NCBI RefSeq assembly: GCF_018336155.1
Contig: NZ_JAGYHF010000005.1
Coordinates: 248,001 to 312,000 of the forward strand
From: Pseudomonas rustica
GTDB lineage: Bacteria; Pseudomonadota; Gammaproteobacteria; Pseudomonadales; Pseudomonadaceae
DNA length: 64,000 nucleotides
Reading direction: 5' to 3'
Part shown: positions 1 to 10,755 of the stretch, piece by piece
Layout: each line of letters opens with the position of its first letter
How positions within the stretch are numbered: the stretch's first letter is position 1
Notes under the pieces: generated by a model
The model's database searches: none
Seen by the model: only the letters and a program-made list of their open reading frames with translations
Told to the model about the DNA's origin: nothing
Translations under genes and position numbers: made by a program

Positions 1-1269
<1,269 letters not shown>

Positions 1270-1511
1270 CTAAAACTGCTGAATGGATGACTTATCGGTC
1301 ATGCGACTAAAGTCTTGAGGGGCTGCGCGTATTTGTCGCAGAGGGCGCTCGGCGACGAAGTGCAGGAACAAGATCGGCAAATCACAGTCTTTAAAGCTCG
1401 CGGGAACGCTCGCCCGCCAGGAAAATCAAGGCCTTGCGCCGGTTTAACCCTGGCATCCGTGGTGACTTTTCTTTATCGTACGCGCCCTTTGAAAATGCCT
1501 GGAAGATCAAA

Positions 1512-1742
1512 ATGTTGGAAGCATCCCTCAGCCAATTGGAACAGCTCGTCAGCGACCTGGTGCAGCAGAACCAGACCCTCGCGCAAACCAATCAGAACCT
1601 GTCCACCGAACTGGCTCAGGCCAAGGATGAAAACGAAAGCCTGCAACTGAGCCTGATGGAACAGGAAGAAAAGCACGGCACCACCGCCGCCCGCATTCAG
1701 GCGCTGGTTGATCGCGTCAACGCCGGTCCCGTCAGCGCATGA
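1512..1742 (+). CDS. Small coiled-coil ZapB-like protein (TIGR02449-like)
   Basis: A 76-residue protein beginning MLEASLSQLEQLVSDL, almost entirely one heptad-rich coiled coil (leucines and glutamines through residue 60) with no membrane segment. Small coiled-coil proteins of this kind lie directly upstream of zapA in pseudomonads and are thought to act with it at the Z-ring. The stop overlaps the zapA start by four bases (ATGA), so the two are probably translationally coupled. I chose the ATG at 1512; an in-frame TTG at 1434 would add 26 residues that do not look coiled-coil and is less likely. Confidence 0.75.
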   Translation: MLEASLSQLEQLVSDLVQQNQTLAQTNQNLSTELAQAKDENESLQLSLMEQEEKHGTTAARIQALVDRVNAGPVSA

Positions 1743-2041
1743 ACCACGGCACAGCAGGGGTAAAAGTCATCTCCATTCTCGGGGAGGACTATTCGATCAA
1801 GGCACCGGCCGGGGAAGAACAGACCCTGCTGGACGCAGCATTGATGCTAAAAGCCGCTTTGGCCGACACCAAACGCAAATACCCGACGCTGATCGGTGAT
1901 CGCTTGCTGGTGCTGGCCGCGATGAATCTGTGCTCGCAGCAGATCGACATGAAGAAGCAGCATCAGGAAGAACTCGACCGTTACCAAGAGCAAGTCAGCG
2001 CCACGGTCGACACCATCGCCAAGACCATCAATCAGGGTTGA
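1739..2041 (+). CDS. zapA: Cell division protein ZapA family
   Basis: A 100-residue protein with the ZapA layout. An N-terminal beta-rich head (VKVISILGEDYSIKAP) contains the family pattern of a short strand followed by a turn, and it is followed by a long helix (residues 55-95, Q/E/K rich) that forms the antiparallel coiled coil of the ZapA tetramer. ZapA binds and bundles FtsZ filaments at mid-cell. The gene overlaps the zapB-like gene upstream. The genes next to it are chemoreceptors, not the 6S RNA and ygfA neighbours usual for Pseudomonas zapA, so this may be a second, divergent paralogue; that point is inference. Confidence 0.8.
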   Translation: MNHGTAGVKVISILGEDYSIKAPAGEEQTLLDAALMLKAALADTKRKYPTLIGDRLLVLAAMNLCSQQIDMKKQHQEELDRYQEQVSATVDTIAKTINQG

Positions 2042-2140
2042 CGGCGTTGCGCACAACCAAAGAATAGATTGTCGATCGGGTTGTATACAATCGGCACGGC
2101 TGTTGCATTGCTTCCGCCACTTATTCTTTGGGGGTGCTCC

Positions 2141-4078
2141 ATGCAGTTGTGGCGACGCAGTATCCAATGGCAACTGATCCTCAGCATGGGCACCGCTCTG
2201 CTGGTCAGTATCCTGATCGTGGTTGGCATTTATACCCTGGTGGTCAACCGTCTCGCCCAGAGCTATCTGGTCGAACAAGCCTTGCCGTCGAGCATCGAAG
2301 CGACGCGCAACGACATCGAACGCATCCTCGTCCAGCCCCTTACCGCCGCCAAAGACATCGCCAGCAACACCATGGTGCGTGACTGGTTGGCGTCTGGCGA
2401 AGACAGCAGCAAAACGGCGGGCTTCGCGCAGTATCTGGAAGGCATCCGCGCCGAACACAAGGCTTTTACGGCTTTGATCATTGGCACCGAATCCAATCAT
2501 TACATCACCGAAAAAGGCCTGGATCGCACCCTCAGTCGAACCAAGCCGGCCGATGCCTGGTTCTATTCCTTCCTCGACAGCAACCAGTCGCGCACCCTCA
2601 ATATCGACAACGATGGCGCCACCGGAGAATTGGCGCTGTTTATCGATTTGAAGGTGGAGCAGGCCGGCAAAGTGGTCGGTGTGGCCGGTCTCGGGCTGAG
2701 CATGAAAGAGCTGTCGGAGCTTATTCACAACTTCAGCTTCGGCGAGCGCGGCAAGGTCTATCTCGTGCGTTCCGACGGTTTGATTCAGGTGCATCCTGAA
2801 GCGCAGTTCAGTGGCAAACGCACGCTTACGGAGCAGATTGGTGCTGCGGCGGCGCAAGCGGTCATGGGTCAAAAAATTGCCACGAACAGTAGCTTCCAGC
2901 GCGATGGCGAAGACTATCTGGCCTTCAGCCTGCCGTTGCGCGATCTGGGCTGGACGCTGGTGGCCGAAGTGCCGCAATCGCAAATCTACGCCGAAGCGCG
3001 CAAAGCGATGTGGATGAGTGGCGGCATCGGTCTGGCTGTAGCGCTGGTGTGCCTGGCCTTGGTGGTGTGGCTGGCGCGCGGGCTGGTGCGACCGATTCGT
3101 CAGGTAACAGCGGCGCTGGTAGCAATCGGTAGCGGCGGGGGAGATTTGACCCATCGGTTAGATTCCAGCCGTGCTGATGAGCTGGGTGATCTGGCGCGCG
3201 GCTTCAACCGCTTCCTCGACAGTCAGCGCGGCATGATCGCGGAAGTGCTGACCACCAGCGAGCGTCTGCGTACGGCAGTGGGGCAAGTGGCGAAGGTGGT
3301 CGAAAACACTGCCGAGCGCTCCGGCCGGCAGCAGGAAATGACCGACATGGTTGCCACCGCGGTTCACGAGATGGGCCTGACGGTTCAGGAAATTGCGCAG
3401 AACGCCGGCAACGCGGCGCTCGCATCGCAGACTGCGCGGGATGAAGCGATGCAGGCGCGGGAAGATGTTGGCGGGTCGATCCGGCATATCGAAAGCATGT
3501 CGGACGAAATTGGTCTGGCGGCGGGCGCAGTGGGTGAACTGGCGCATCAAGTGGCATCGATTGACTCGGTGTTGGCGGTGATTCGCGGGGTGTCTGAGCA
3601 GACGAATTTGCTGGCGCTCAATGCGGCGATTGAAGCGGCGCGTGCCGGGGATATGGGGCGTGGGTTTGCCGTTGTTGCTGATGAAGTGCGCACGTTGGCG
3701 CGGCGGACTCAGGCCTCCACTGACGAGATTCAGCAAATGATCGGCAGCCTCAAGCAGGGTGCGGAAAACGCTGTGTCGTCCATGCGTACAGGGCAAGCGG
3801 CGACGGGTACCGGGGTTGAGTCGAGTCAGCGTACGGGCGCTTCTTTGACCGCGATTACCGGGCAGGTCGAGCGCATCAGCGACATGAACCATCAGGTGGC
3901 GACGGCGACCGAGGAGCAGTCGGCGGTGACGGAGGAGATCAACCGCAACGTGCAGGGGATTTCCGATCTGGCGCGGGCGACGGCGGGGGAGGTTCGCGCT
4001 TGTCGTGAGGATTGTCAGATGTTGCAGAAACTGGCGGATGATTTGGCGCGGCAGATGGGTGGGTTCAGGTTGAGTTGA
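2141..4078 (+). CDS. Methyl-accepting chemotaxis protein with dCache-type sensor
   Basis: A 645-residue chemoreceptor. I chose the ATG at 2141 because GGGGGTG lies just upstream and the protein then begins [12 protein letters not shown], running straight into the first membrane helix (about residues 12-34). The periplasmic part (about 35-285) has the double-Cache look, with conserved stretches such as AWFYSFLDS and [18 protein letters not shown] second helix (about 291-312), a HAMP domain and the cytoplasmic hairpin follow, with [20 protein letters not shown] as the tip signature. The C-terminus (MGGFRLS) has no CheR-binding pentapeptide. Cache receptors usually sense small amino or organic acids; the ligand here is unknown. 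Confidence 0.93.
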   Translation: MQLWRRSIQWQLILSMGTALLVSILIVVGIYTLVVNRLAQSYLVEQALPSSIEATRNDIERILVQPLTAAKDIASNTMVRDWLASGEDSSKTAGFAQYLEGIRAEHKAFTALIIGTESNHYITEKGLDRTLSRTKPADAWFYSFLDSNQSRTLNIDNDGATGELALFIDLKVEQAGKVVGVAGLGLSMKELSELIHNFSFGERGKVYLVRSDGLIQVHPEAQFSGKRTLTEQIGAAAAQAVMGQKIATNSSFQRDGEDYLAFSLPLRDLGWTLVAEVPQSQIYAEARKAMWMSGGIGLAVALVCLALVVWLARGLVRPIRQVTAALVAIGSGGGDLTHRLDSSRADELGDLARGFNRFLDSQRGMIAEVLTTSERLRTAVGQVAKVVENTAERSGRQQEMTDMVATAVHEMGLTVQEIAQNAGNAALASQTARDEAMQAREDVGGSIRHIESMSDEIGLAAGAVGELAHQVASIDSVLAVIRGVSEQTNLLALNAAIEAARAGDMGRGFAVVADEVRTLARRTQASTDEIQQMIGSLKQGAENAVSSMRTGQAATGTGVESSQRTGASLTAITGQVERISDMNHQVATATEEQSAVTEEINRNVQGISDLARATAGEVRACREDCQMLQKLADDLARQMGGFRLS

Positions 4079-4093
4079 GTGTTGAGCCAGAAA

Positions 4094-4276
4094 AGCCCCT
4101 CACCCTAGCCCTCTCCCGGAGGGAGAGGGGACTGACCGGGTGGTTTTGCGTCATGCGCCGACCTGAAAGACCGAGTCGAATATGGATTCGGCAAGGCAAT
4201 TTCAGGTCGATGTACGTCTTAAATATCCCCCTTTCGGCCCCCTCTCCCTCCGGGAGAGGGCTGGGGTGAGGGTAAG
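4094..4276. repeat. MITE-like palindromic element, copy 1
   Basis: An element of about 183 bp bounded by inverted ends. The left end reads CCCCTCACCCTAGCCCTCTC (4097-4116), followed by its own hairpin partner GAGGGAGAGGGG. The right end (4238-4273) is the reverse complement of this arrangement. The interior contains GACTGACCGGG, GACCGAGTCG and TTTCAGGTCGA, which recur in the element at 19938-20227. It fills the gap between two convergent genes and could also act as a bidirectional terminator. Confidence 0.7.
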
Positions 4277-4279
4277 TTT

Positions 4280-6082
4280 TTAAAACCACGCATCCTGCAT
4301 CGCCAGGCACGTATCATCCCGCGCCTCCAGCAACGCCAATTCATGGTGGCAACCCGGCACTTCCCACGTCAGAAAATACCGCGCCGCCTGTAACTTGCCT
4401 TTATAGAAGTCAGCATCGGCCGCATTGCCCTTGGCCAAGCCTTCCTCCGCACGAATTGCCTGTTCCAGCCAGCGCCAGCCAATTACCGCGTGCCCAAATA
4501 CCTTCAGGTACAGCGCCGAGTTCGCCAGGCTGCTGTTGACCTTGCCCTGCGCCAGATCCGTCAGCAAACCAATGGTCACGGTTTGCAGGCGTGCCACCAG
4601 TTTTTCCAGTGGCTCACGCAGTGCGGTCAGCGAATCGTGCGCAGTCGAGCGTTCGGCAGTATTGGCAATCAGGCGAATCAGCTGCTTCAGCCCCGCGCCG
4701 CCGTTCTGCGCCAACTTACGCCCAAGCAAGTCCAGCGACTGAATGCCGTGAGTGCCTTCATGGATTGGGTTCAGACGGTTGTCGCGGTAGTACTGCTCGA
4801 CTGGATACTCACGGGTATAACCGTGACCGCCAAGAATCTGGATCGCCAGTTCGTTGGCTTTCAGGCAGAACTCCGATGGCCAGGATTTGACGATTGGCGT
4901 TAGTAGATCCAGCAATTCCTGCGCTTGTTTACGCTCGGTTTCGCTTTCAAGCGTCGTGGTGTCATCGAACAGGCGAGCGGCGTACAAGCCGAGGTCAAAT
5001 GCCCCTTCGACGTAGGATTTTTGCGTCAGCAGCATGCGTCTTACGTCGGCGTGCTGAATGATCGCCACCGGCGCGGTCGTCGGATCCTTGCTGTCCGGCA
5101 CTCGACCTTGCGGACGTTCGCGGGCGTACTCTAGCGAGTACAAATAACCGGCGTAGCCGAGCATCACTGCGCCCATGCCGACGCCGATCCGCGCCTCGTT
5201 CATCATCTGGAACATGTAGCTCAAACCGCGATGTGGTTCGCCAACCAGATAGCCGACACACTCGCCGTTATCGCCGAAGTTCAGTGCGGTGGAGGTGGTG
5301 CCGCGCCAGCCCATTTTGTGGAATAACCCGGCCAGCAGCACGTCGTTGCGTGGGCCGAGGCTGCCGTCATCGTTGACCAGAAACTTTGGCACGATGAACA
5401 GCGAAATGCCTTTCACCCCCGGCGGCGCGTCCGGCAGTTTGGCCAGCACCATGTGTACGATGTTTTCCGAGAGCGGGTGATCGCCGCCGGAAATGAAAAT
5501 CTTGTTGCCCTTGAGTCGATAGGTGCCGTCAGACGCCGGCTCGGCGCGTGTACGAATATCCGACAACGATGAGCCGGCGTGCGGCTCAGTCAGGGCCATA
5601 GTGCCGAAGAAGCGGCCGTCGATCATCGGTTGCAGGAAGCGCTGCTTTTGCTCTTCAGTGCCGAAGCTTTCGATCAGGTTCGCCGCGCCCATGGTCAGGA
5701 ACGGGTACGAGGTCGAAGCAGCGTTGGCCGACTGGAAATGCGCGAAGCAGGCTTGCGACAGCAATGTAGGAAGTTGCATGCCGCCGGCGTCGAAACTTCT
5801 CGCGGCGTTGAGGAATCCGGCTTCAAGGAAGGCATCCACCGCCGGTTTTACCTCGGGAATCAAAATCGCCTTGCCGTCCTCGTAGCGCGGCTCGTTTTCG
5901 TCGCCCTTGCGGTTGTGCGGCGCGAAGTACTTCTCGGCGATATTGCGCGCGGTGCCGATGGCGGCATCGAAGGTCTCGCGGTTGTGCTCGGCAAAGCGCT
6001 CACGCCGGGTCAGGCCCTCGGCATCGAGGACTTCATACAGCTCGAAAGCCAGATTGCGGGAACTGAGCAGCGTCTCGGACAT
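4280..6082 (-). CDS. Acyl-CoA dehydrogenase, DmdC-like
   Basis: A 600-residue FAD enzyme of the long acyl-CoA dehydrogenase branch that includes DmdC (3-methylmercaptopropionyl-CoA dehydrogenase) and fatty acyl-CoA dehydrogenases. Visible marks are the FAD/substrate-binding stretch MALTEPHAGSSLSDIRTRA (about 165-183), the ISGGDH turn (about 215), the helical C-domain with MNEARIGVGMG, and the catalytic-base motif IHEGTHGIQ (about 450). The C-terminal extension of about 130 residues is typical of this branch. The ATG at 6082 begins MSETLLSSRN. The substrate is not determined. It stands alone, and its 3' side abuts the repeat element at 4094-4276. Confidence 0.88.
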   Translation of the reverse strand: MSETLLSSRNLAFELYEVLDAEGLTRRERFAEHNRETFDAAIGTARNIAEKYFAPHNRKGDENEPRYEDGKAILIPEVKPAVDAFLEAGFLNAARSFDAGGMQLPTLLSQACFAHFQSANAASTSYPFLTMGAANLIESFGTEEQKQRFLQPMIDGRFFGTMALTEPHAGSSLSDIRTRAEPASDGTYRLKGNKIFISGGDHPLSENIVHMVLAKLPDAPPGVKGISLFIVPKFLVNDDGSLGPRNDVLLAGLFHKMGWRGTTSTALNFGDNGECVGYLVGEPHRGLSYMFQMMNEARIGVGMGAVMLGYAGYLYSLEYARERPQGRVPDSKDPTTAPVAIIQHADVRRMLLTQKSYVEGAFDLGLYAARLFDDTTTLESETERKQAQELLDLLTPIVKSWPSEFCLKANELAIQILGGHGYTREYPVEQYYRDNRLNPIHEGTHGIQSLDLLGRKLAQNGGAGLKQLIRLIANTAERSTAHDSLTALREPLEKLVARLQTVTIGLLTDLAQGKVNSSLANSALYLKVFGHAVIGWRWLEQAIRAEEGLAKGNAADADFYKGKLQAARYFLTWEVPGCHHELALLEARDDTCLAMQDAWF

Positions 6083-6201
6083 GGCGGCCTACCTGAAATT
6101 GGGGTTGGGCCGAGTCTAAGGCGGGGGAATAGAGGCTGGATAGGAAGATTGATCGCGGTGATGTTAGAGCCGAGCACCAACTTAACAAACACCCCATAAC
6201 A

Positions 6202-6294
6202 CTGTGGGAGCGAGCTTGCTCGCGAAGAGGGCGGCACATTCAACAGATGAGTTGACTGGCAAACCGCTTTCGCGAGCAAGCTCGCTCCCACAGG
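6202..6294. repeat. REP doublet (REPIN), GTGGGAGCGAGCTTGCTCGCGA family
   Basis: Two inverted REP palindromes. GTGGGAGCGAGCTTGCTCGC starts at 6204 and its reverse complement ends near 6292, with about 45 bp of spacer between them. This is the REPIN arrangement mobilised by RAYT transposases in fluorescent pseudomonads. No RAYT gene is in the window. Confidence 0.9.
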
Positions 6295-6306
6295 GATTGT
6301 TGCTAT

Positions 6307-6339
6307 GCCGGGCACCAATGCAGGTGCCCGGTTTTTCGG
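6307..6339. terminator. Stem-loop 3' of putA
   Basis: The stem CCGGGCACC / GGTGCCCGG with a short loop lies just past the putA stop. A T run follows it only on the plus strand (TTTTT at 6336), so it is a stronger terminator for transcription entering putA from the left than for putA itself. Confidence 0.5.
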
Positions 6340-6341
6340 TG

Positions 6342-9300
6342 TTAGCCGATAGTCATCAAGCTGGCATTACCACCCGCCGCCGCAGTGTTAACACTCAACG
6401 CGCGCTCAATCACCAGACGCTCCAGTGCAATGTTGGTCTCGCCCTGGGACAAGCCCTGAACCCCAACGATCGCGCCGGCACGCTTGGCAATCTGCTGGCA
6501 AACGCCGCGCAACTGGTCGGAATGGCCGTGATGCAGAACCGCATCAAACACCACTTCGTCTTTATTCCAGTCGGCAACCAGCTTGATCCGCGCCTGAATT
6601 TCCTTCGGCAGACGTGCGAACAATGCCTTGCTGATGTCGGACTCCGGCCACACTGCCGAACCGCCTACCGCCAGCACCGCCGCCAGTTGCGTCAGCAGAT
6701 CACCTTCAACCTCGGCCAGGCACAACACGTGCTCGCGCGGCAGAATGGCGTAGCTGTTTTTCTCACCGGTCGGGCCGGCCAGTACGCGGGTGATGCCGCT
6801 CTGCGATTGCGCCGCGTACTGCACGCACAGGGTGCTCAGGTCGGCGTACTTGTTGCTTTCAGCCCAGGCTTTCAGGGCGTTCAGCGGTTTGCTCATGGCG
6901 TCGCGCAAACGAACGTCCGGGGCGATAACCGCATCACCGCGAGCGAAGGATTGTTCGATAGCGTCCGTAGGACGTGTCGCCAGCAAACGGTACAGGTACA
7001 GCGGGCCGCCGGCTTTCGGGCCAGTACCCGACAGGCCTTCGCCGCCGAATGGCTGCACGCCGACCACGGCACCGACGATGTTGCGGTTAACGTAGACGTT
7101 ACCGGCGTTGACGTTGTCGATCACCTTGGCGATGGTCTCGTCGATCCGGGTGTGCACGCCCAGCGTCAGGCCATAACCGGAAGCGTTGATCTGAGCGATC
7201 AGTTGATCGATCTCTTTACGCTTGTAGCGCACCACGTGCAGCACCGGGCCGAAGATCTCGCGTTGCAGCTCGTCGAAGCTTTCCAGTTCGATCAGGGTCG
7301 GCATGACGAAGGTGCCGCGTTTGACCTCTTCGGTGTCGGCGATCGCCACTTGGTAAACATTGCGACCTTTGTCGCGCATGCCCTGGATGTGCTTGTCGAT
7401 GCCAGCCTTGGCTTCGGCGTCGATCACCGGGCCGATGTCCACGGACAGGCGCTCCGGGTTGCCGAGACGGCTTTCCGCCATGGCACCTTTGAGCATTTCG
7501 ATGACACGATCCGCGGAATCTTCCTGCAAGCACAGTACCCGCAGCGCCGAGCAACGCTGGCCAGCGCTGTCGAACGCCGACGACACCACGTCGATCACGA
7601 CTTGTTCGGTCAGTGCCGAGGAGTCGACGATCATCGCGTTCTGCCCGCCGGTTTCGGCGATCAGCGGAATCGGGCGGCCCTGGCTGTCGAGACGGCCAGC
7701 GATGTTGCGTTGCAGCAGACGTGCGACTTCGGTGGAACCGGTGAACATCACGCCTTTAACGCGCTCATCGCCAACCAGACCGGCGCCGACGGTTTCACCG
7801 CGCCCCGGCAGCAATTGCAGCACGCCTTCCGGGATGCCGGCTTCGAGCAGCAAGCGCACGGCTTGAGCCGCGACCAACGGGGTTTGTTCAGCCGGTTTGG
7901 CCAATACCGGGTTACCGGCAGCCAATGCCGCAGCCACTTGGCCGCTGAAGATTGCCAGCGGGAAGTTCCACGGGCTGATGCACACGACTGGGCCCAATGG
8001 ACGGTGGGCGTCGTTGCTGAAATCGTTGCGCGCTTGCACCGCGTAATAACGCAGGAAGTCGACGGCTTCGCGGACTTCGGCGATGGCGTTGGCGAAGGTC
8101 TTGCCGGCTTCGCGAGCCAACAGGCCCATCAGCGGCTGGATCTCGCCTTCCATCAAGTCAGCGGCGCGCTCCAGAATCGCCGCACGTTCGGCCGGCGGAG
8201 TGGCCTGCCAGATCGGCGCTGCGTTCAGCGCGCATTGAATCGCGTTGTCGACGTCTTCGACGGTGGCTTCCTGAACGTGACCGACCACATCGCGGTGATC
8301 CGCCGGGTTCAGCACGGCTGCCGGGGTTTCAGTGCTGGAAGCGCAACCGAGCATCGGCGCAGCTTTCCAGTCGGTGTGGGCAGTGGCGAGCAGGGCGCAG
8401 GACAGCGAAGCCAGACGATGTTCGTTGGCCATGTCGATGCCGCTGGAGTTGGCGCGCTCGGCACCGTACAGATCGCGCGGCAGTGGAATGCGCGGGTGCG
8501 GCAGGCCGAAACCACCTTCCACGGTCGCCATCTGCTCGATCTGCGCAACCGGATCGGCCACCAATTCCTGAATCGAAATCGACTGATCGGCGATGCGGTT
8601 GACGAACGAGGTGTTCGCGCCGTTTTCCAGCAAGCGACGTACGAGGTACGCCAGCAATGTTTCGTGAGTACCGACCGGTGCGTACACGCGGCACGGACGG
8701 TTCAGCTTGCCGTCGGAAACTTTACCTACAACCTGCTCGTAGAGCGGTTCGCCCATGCCGTGCAGGCACTGGAATTCGTACTGGCCGGGGTAATAGTTCT
8801 GACCGGCAATGTGGTAAATCGCCGACAGGGTATGGGCGTTGTGCGTGGCGAACTGCGGGTAGATGACTTCCGGCACCGACAGCAGTTTGCGTGCGCAAGC
8901 GATGTAGGAAACGTCGGTGTACACCTTGCGGGTGTAGACCGGATAGCCTTCCAGGCCTTCGACCTGAGCACGTTTGATTTCGCTGTCCCAGTACGCGCCT
9001 TTCACCAGACGGATCATCAGGCGATGACGGCTGCGACGGGCCAGATCGATCACGTAGTCGATCACGTATGGGCAACGTTTCTGATAAGCCTGAATGACGA
9101 AACCAATGCCGTTCCAGCCAGTCAGTTGCGGCTCGAAGCACAGGCGCTCTAGCAGATCCAGCGACAGTTCGAGACGGTCGGCTTCTTCGGCGTCGATGTT
9201 CAGGCCGATGTCGTATTGCTTGGCCAGCAGGGTCAGCGACAGCAGGCGCGGGTACAACTCGTCCATCACACGCTCGTACTGCGCACGGCTGTAACGCGGG

Positions 9301-10295
9301 TGCAATGCCGACAGCTTGATGGAGATGCCCGGGCCTTCATAAATCCCACGACCGTGGGACGCTTTGCCGATCGAGTGAATGGCTTGTTCGTACGACGCCA
9401 GGTACTTCTGCGCGTCGTGTTCGGTCAGCGCCGCTTCACCGAGCATGTCGTAGGAATAACGGAAGCCCTTGGCTTCGAACTTGCTCGCATTGGCCAGCGC
9501 TTCGGCGATGGTTTCGCCGGTGACGAACTGCTCGCCCATCAGGCGCATGGCCATGTCGACGCCCTTGCGGATCATCGGTTCGCCGCTCTTGCCGATGATG
9601 CGGCTCAGCGACGAGGTCAGGCCGGCTTCGTTGTGCGTCGAGACCAGTTTGCCGGTCAGCAGCAGACCCCAGGTGGCGGCGTTGACGAACAGCGACGGGC
9701 TGTTGCCCAAATGCGGGTGCCAGTTGCCGGTGCTGATCTTGTCGCGGATCAGCGCATCACGAGTGCCCTTGTCCGGGATACGCAGCAGCGCTTCGGCCAG
9801 GCACATCAGTGCCACGCCTTCCTGGGACGACAAGGAAAATTCCTGCAGCAGACCTTGAACAATGCCTGCACGACCGCCGGCACTTTTCTGGTTACGCAGT
9901 TTTTCCGCGATGGAGGCGGCGAGTTTGTTGGTGGCTTCAGCCATGGCGACCGGCAGGCGAGCCTGCTCGATCAGCATCGGCACGACTTCCGGCTCAGGGC
10001 GACGGTAAGCGGCAGTGATCGAAGCGCGCAGAACGGACTGCGGCAGGATGCTTTCAGCGAATTCAAGGAAGCACTGGTGAGCGTGATCGTTGTGGACTTC
10101 GCCCGCCTCATCGGCGTCCTTGGCGGTCAAACCGTTCAGCTCGGTCAGGGTTGCACCACCCTCGAGTTTCTCCAGGTAATTGAAAATTGCCTGCTTGATC
10201 AGCCAGTGCGGTGTGCGATCAATCGAGGTCGCGGCAGCCTTCAGGCGCTCGCGGGTCGGGTCATCGAGTTTGACCCCAAGGGTGGTGGTAGCCAT
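6342..10295 (-). CDS. putA: Trifunctional proline dehydrogenase / P5C dehydrogenase / transcriptional repressor PutA
   Basis: Oxidises proline to glutamate in two coupled steps and represses the put genes when not membrane-bound. It has 1317 residues, the usual length of trifunctional PutA. The order is an N-terminal ribbon-helix-helix domain (MATTTLGVKLDDPTRERL, residues 1-48), a proline dehydrogenase barrel (about 200-550), an aldehyde dehydrogenase domain (about 640-1110) with the catalytic glutamate in ETGGQNAMI and the nucleophilic cysteine in GQRCSALR (about 915), and a C-terminal lid domain. I chose the ATG at 10295 because GAGGA precedes it; an upstream ATG at 10331 would add 12 residues that are not PutA-like. 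It is divergent from putP, with PutA operator-like sites between them. Confidence 0.97.
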   Translation of the reverse strand: MATTTLGVKLDDPTRERLKAAATSIDRTPHWLIKQAIFNYLEKLEGGATLTELNGLTAKDADEAGEVHNDHAHQCFLEFAESILPQSVLRASITAAYRRPEPEVVPMLIEQARLPVAMAEATNKLAASIAEKLRNQKSAGGRAGIVQGLLQEFSLSSQEGVALMCLAEALLRIPDKGTRDALIRDKISTGNWHPHLGNSPSLFVNAATWGLLLTGKLVSTHNEAGLTSSLSRIIGKSGEPMIRKGVDMAMRLMGEQFVTGETIAEALANASKFEAKGFRYSYDMLGEAALTEHDAQKYLASYEQAIHSIGKASHGRGIYEGPGISIKLSALHPRYSRAQYERVMDELYPRLLSLTLLAKQYDIGLNIDAEEADRLELSLDLLERLCFEPQLTGWNGIGFVIQAYQKRCPYVIDYVIDLARRSRHRLMIRLVKGAYWDSEIKRAQVEGLEGYPVYTRKVYTDVSYIACARKLLSVPEVIYPQFATHNAHTLSAIYHIAGQNYYPGQYEFQCLHGMGEPLYEQVVGKVSDGKLNRPCRVYAPVGTHETLLAYLVRRLLENGANTSFVNRIADQSISIQELVADPVAQIEQMATVEGGFGLPHPRIPLPRDLYGAERANSSGIDMANEHRLASLSCALLATAHTDWKAAPMLGCASSTETPAAVLNPADHRDVVGHVQEATVEDVDNAIQCALNAAPIWQATPPAERAAILERAADLMEGEIQPLMGLLAREAGKTFANAIAEVREAVDFLRYYAVQARNDFSNDAHRPLGPVVCISPWNFPLAIFSGQVAAALAAGNPVLAKPAEQTPLVAAQAVRLLLEAGIPEGVLQLLPGRGETVGAGLVGDERVKGVMFTGSTEVARLLQRNIAGRLDSQGRPIPLIAETGGQNAMIVDSSALTEQVVIDVVSSAFDSAGQRCSALRVLCLQEDSADRVIEMLKGAMAESRLGNPERLSVDIGPVIDAEAKAGIDKHIQGMRDKGRNVYQVAIADTEEVKRGTFVMPTLIELESFDELQREIFGPVLHVVRYKRKEIDQLIAQINASGYGLTLGVHTRIDETIAKVIDNVNAGNVYVNRNIVGAVVGVQPFGGEGLSGTGPKAGGPLYLYRLLATRPTDAIEQSFARGDAVIAPDVRLRDAMSKPLNALKAWAESNKYADLSTLCVQYAAQSQSGITRVLAGPTGEKNSYAILPREHVLCLAEVEGDLLTQLAAVLAVGGSAVWPESDISKALFARLPKEIQARIKLVADWNKDEVVFDAVLHHGHSDQLRGVCQQIAKRAGAIVGVQGLSQGETNIALERLVIERALSVNTAAAGGNASLMTIG

Positions 10296-10365
10296 ATTTT
10301 TATCCTCATGGTTGCCACAGTTGCGTGGCATCAGCTGGCCGCAAGATTAGCCGTGCGCTGAAAGA

Positions 10366-10385
10366 GGTGCAACCGGGTGCAACCC
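10366..10385. promoter_or_regulatory. Paired PutA operator-like sites
   Basis: Two TGCAAC hexamers (10368-10373 and 10378-10383) in direct repeat, one helical turn apart, 73-88 bp upstream of the putA start. GTTGCA is the hexamer recognised by the E. coli PutA ribbon-helix-helix domain, and the PutA here carries the same type of domain. Confidence 0.65.
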
Positions 10386-10531
10386 TTTTTTTGCCGGAAT
10401 AATAAGCAGCTCGTCAGGAATTATTTTCTGGTACGAAAGTACTGCTCCTGCTTGGTGCTTTTGCTTCTAGCAAATGGCCATGACTGCCACAAAAGGGAGC
10501 AAAAACGCGGTGATTGTCGATAAAACCGACT

Positions 10532-10606
10532 AGGTGCAACTTATTCTCACGAAACTGGTTGCACCTCTTTTGCTTTGTTGCATAGGATTCGCGCCCAAGG
10601 TGCAAC
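10532..10606. promoter_or_regulatory. put operator cluster
   Basis: Four further GTTGCA/TGCAAC sites. AGGTGCAAC (10532-10540) and GTTGCACCT (10558-10566) form an exact inverted pair with a 17-base spacer; GTTGCA (10577-10582) and TGCAAC (10601-10606) follow. They lie between putA and putP and are the likely operators for PutA autoregulation. The remainder of the 460-base gap (10296-10755) holds no gene that I can see. Confidence 0.65.
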
Positions 10607-10755
10607 CGGGAAAATAATCCGGTGTATCGGCTGATGGCTTTCCTGGGGAAACATCAGTCCTAAATGCGCGGGATCCCGAATCGTCTGCCAAACGTCGTCG
10701 TTTGCGCGCGGTTCATCACCGCCGCTACATAAAAACAAAGCCAGGGCGTAACTTA

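Noticed and set aside
6204..9152. A 982-codon plus-strand frame
   Set aside because: It lies opposite putA, which matches a full trifunctional PutA; long antisense frames are common in GC-rich genes.
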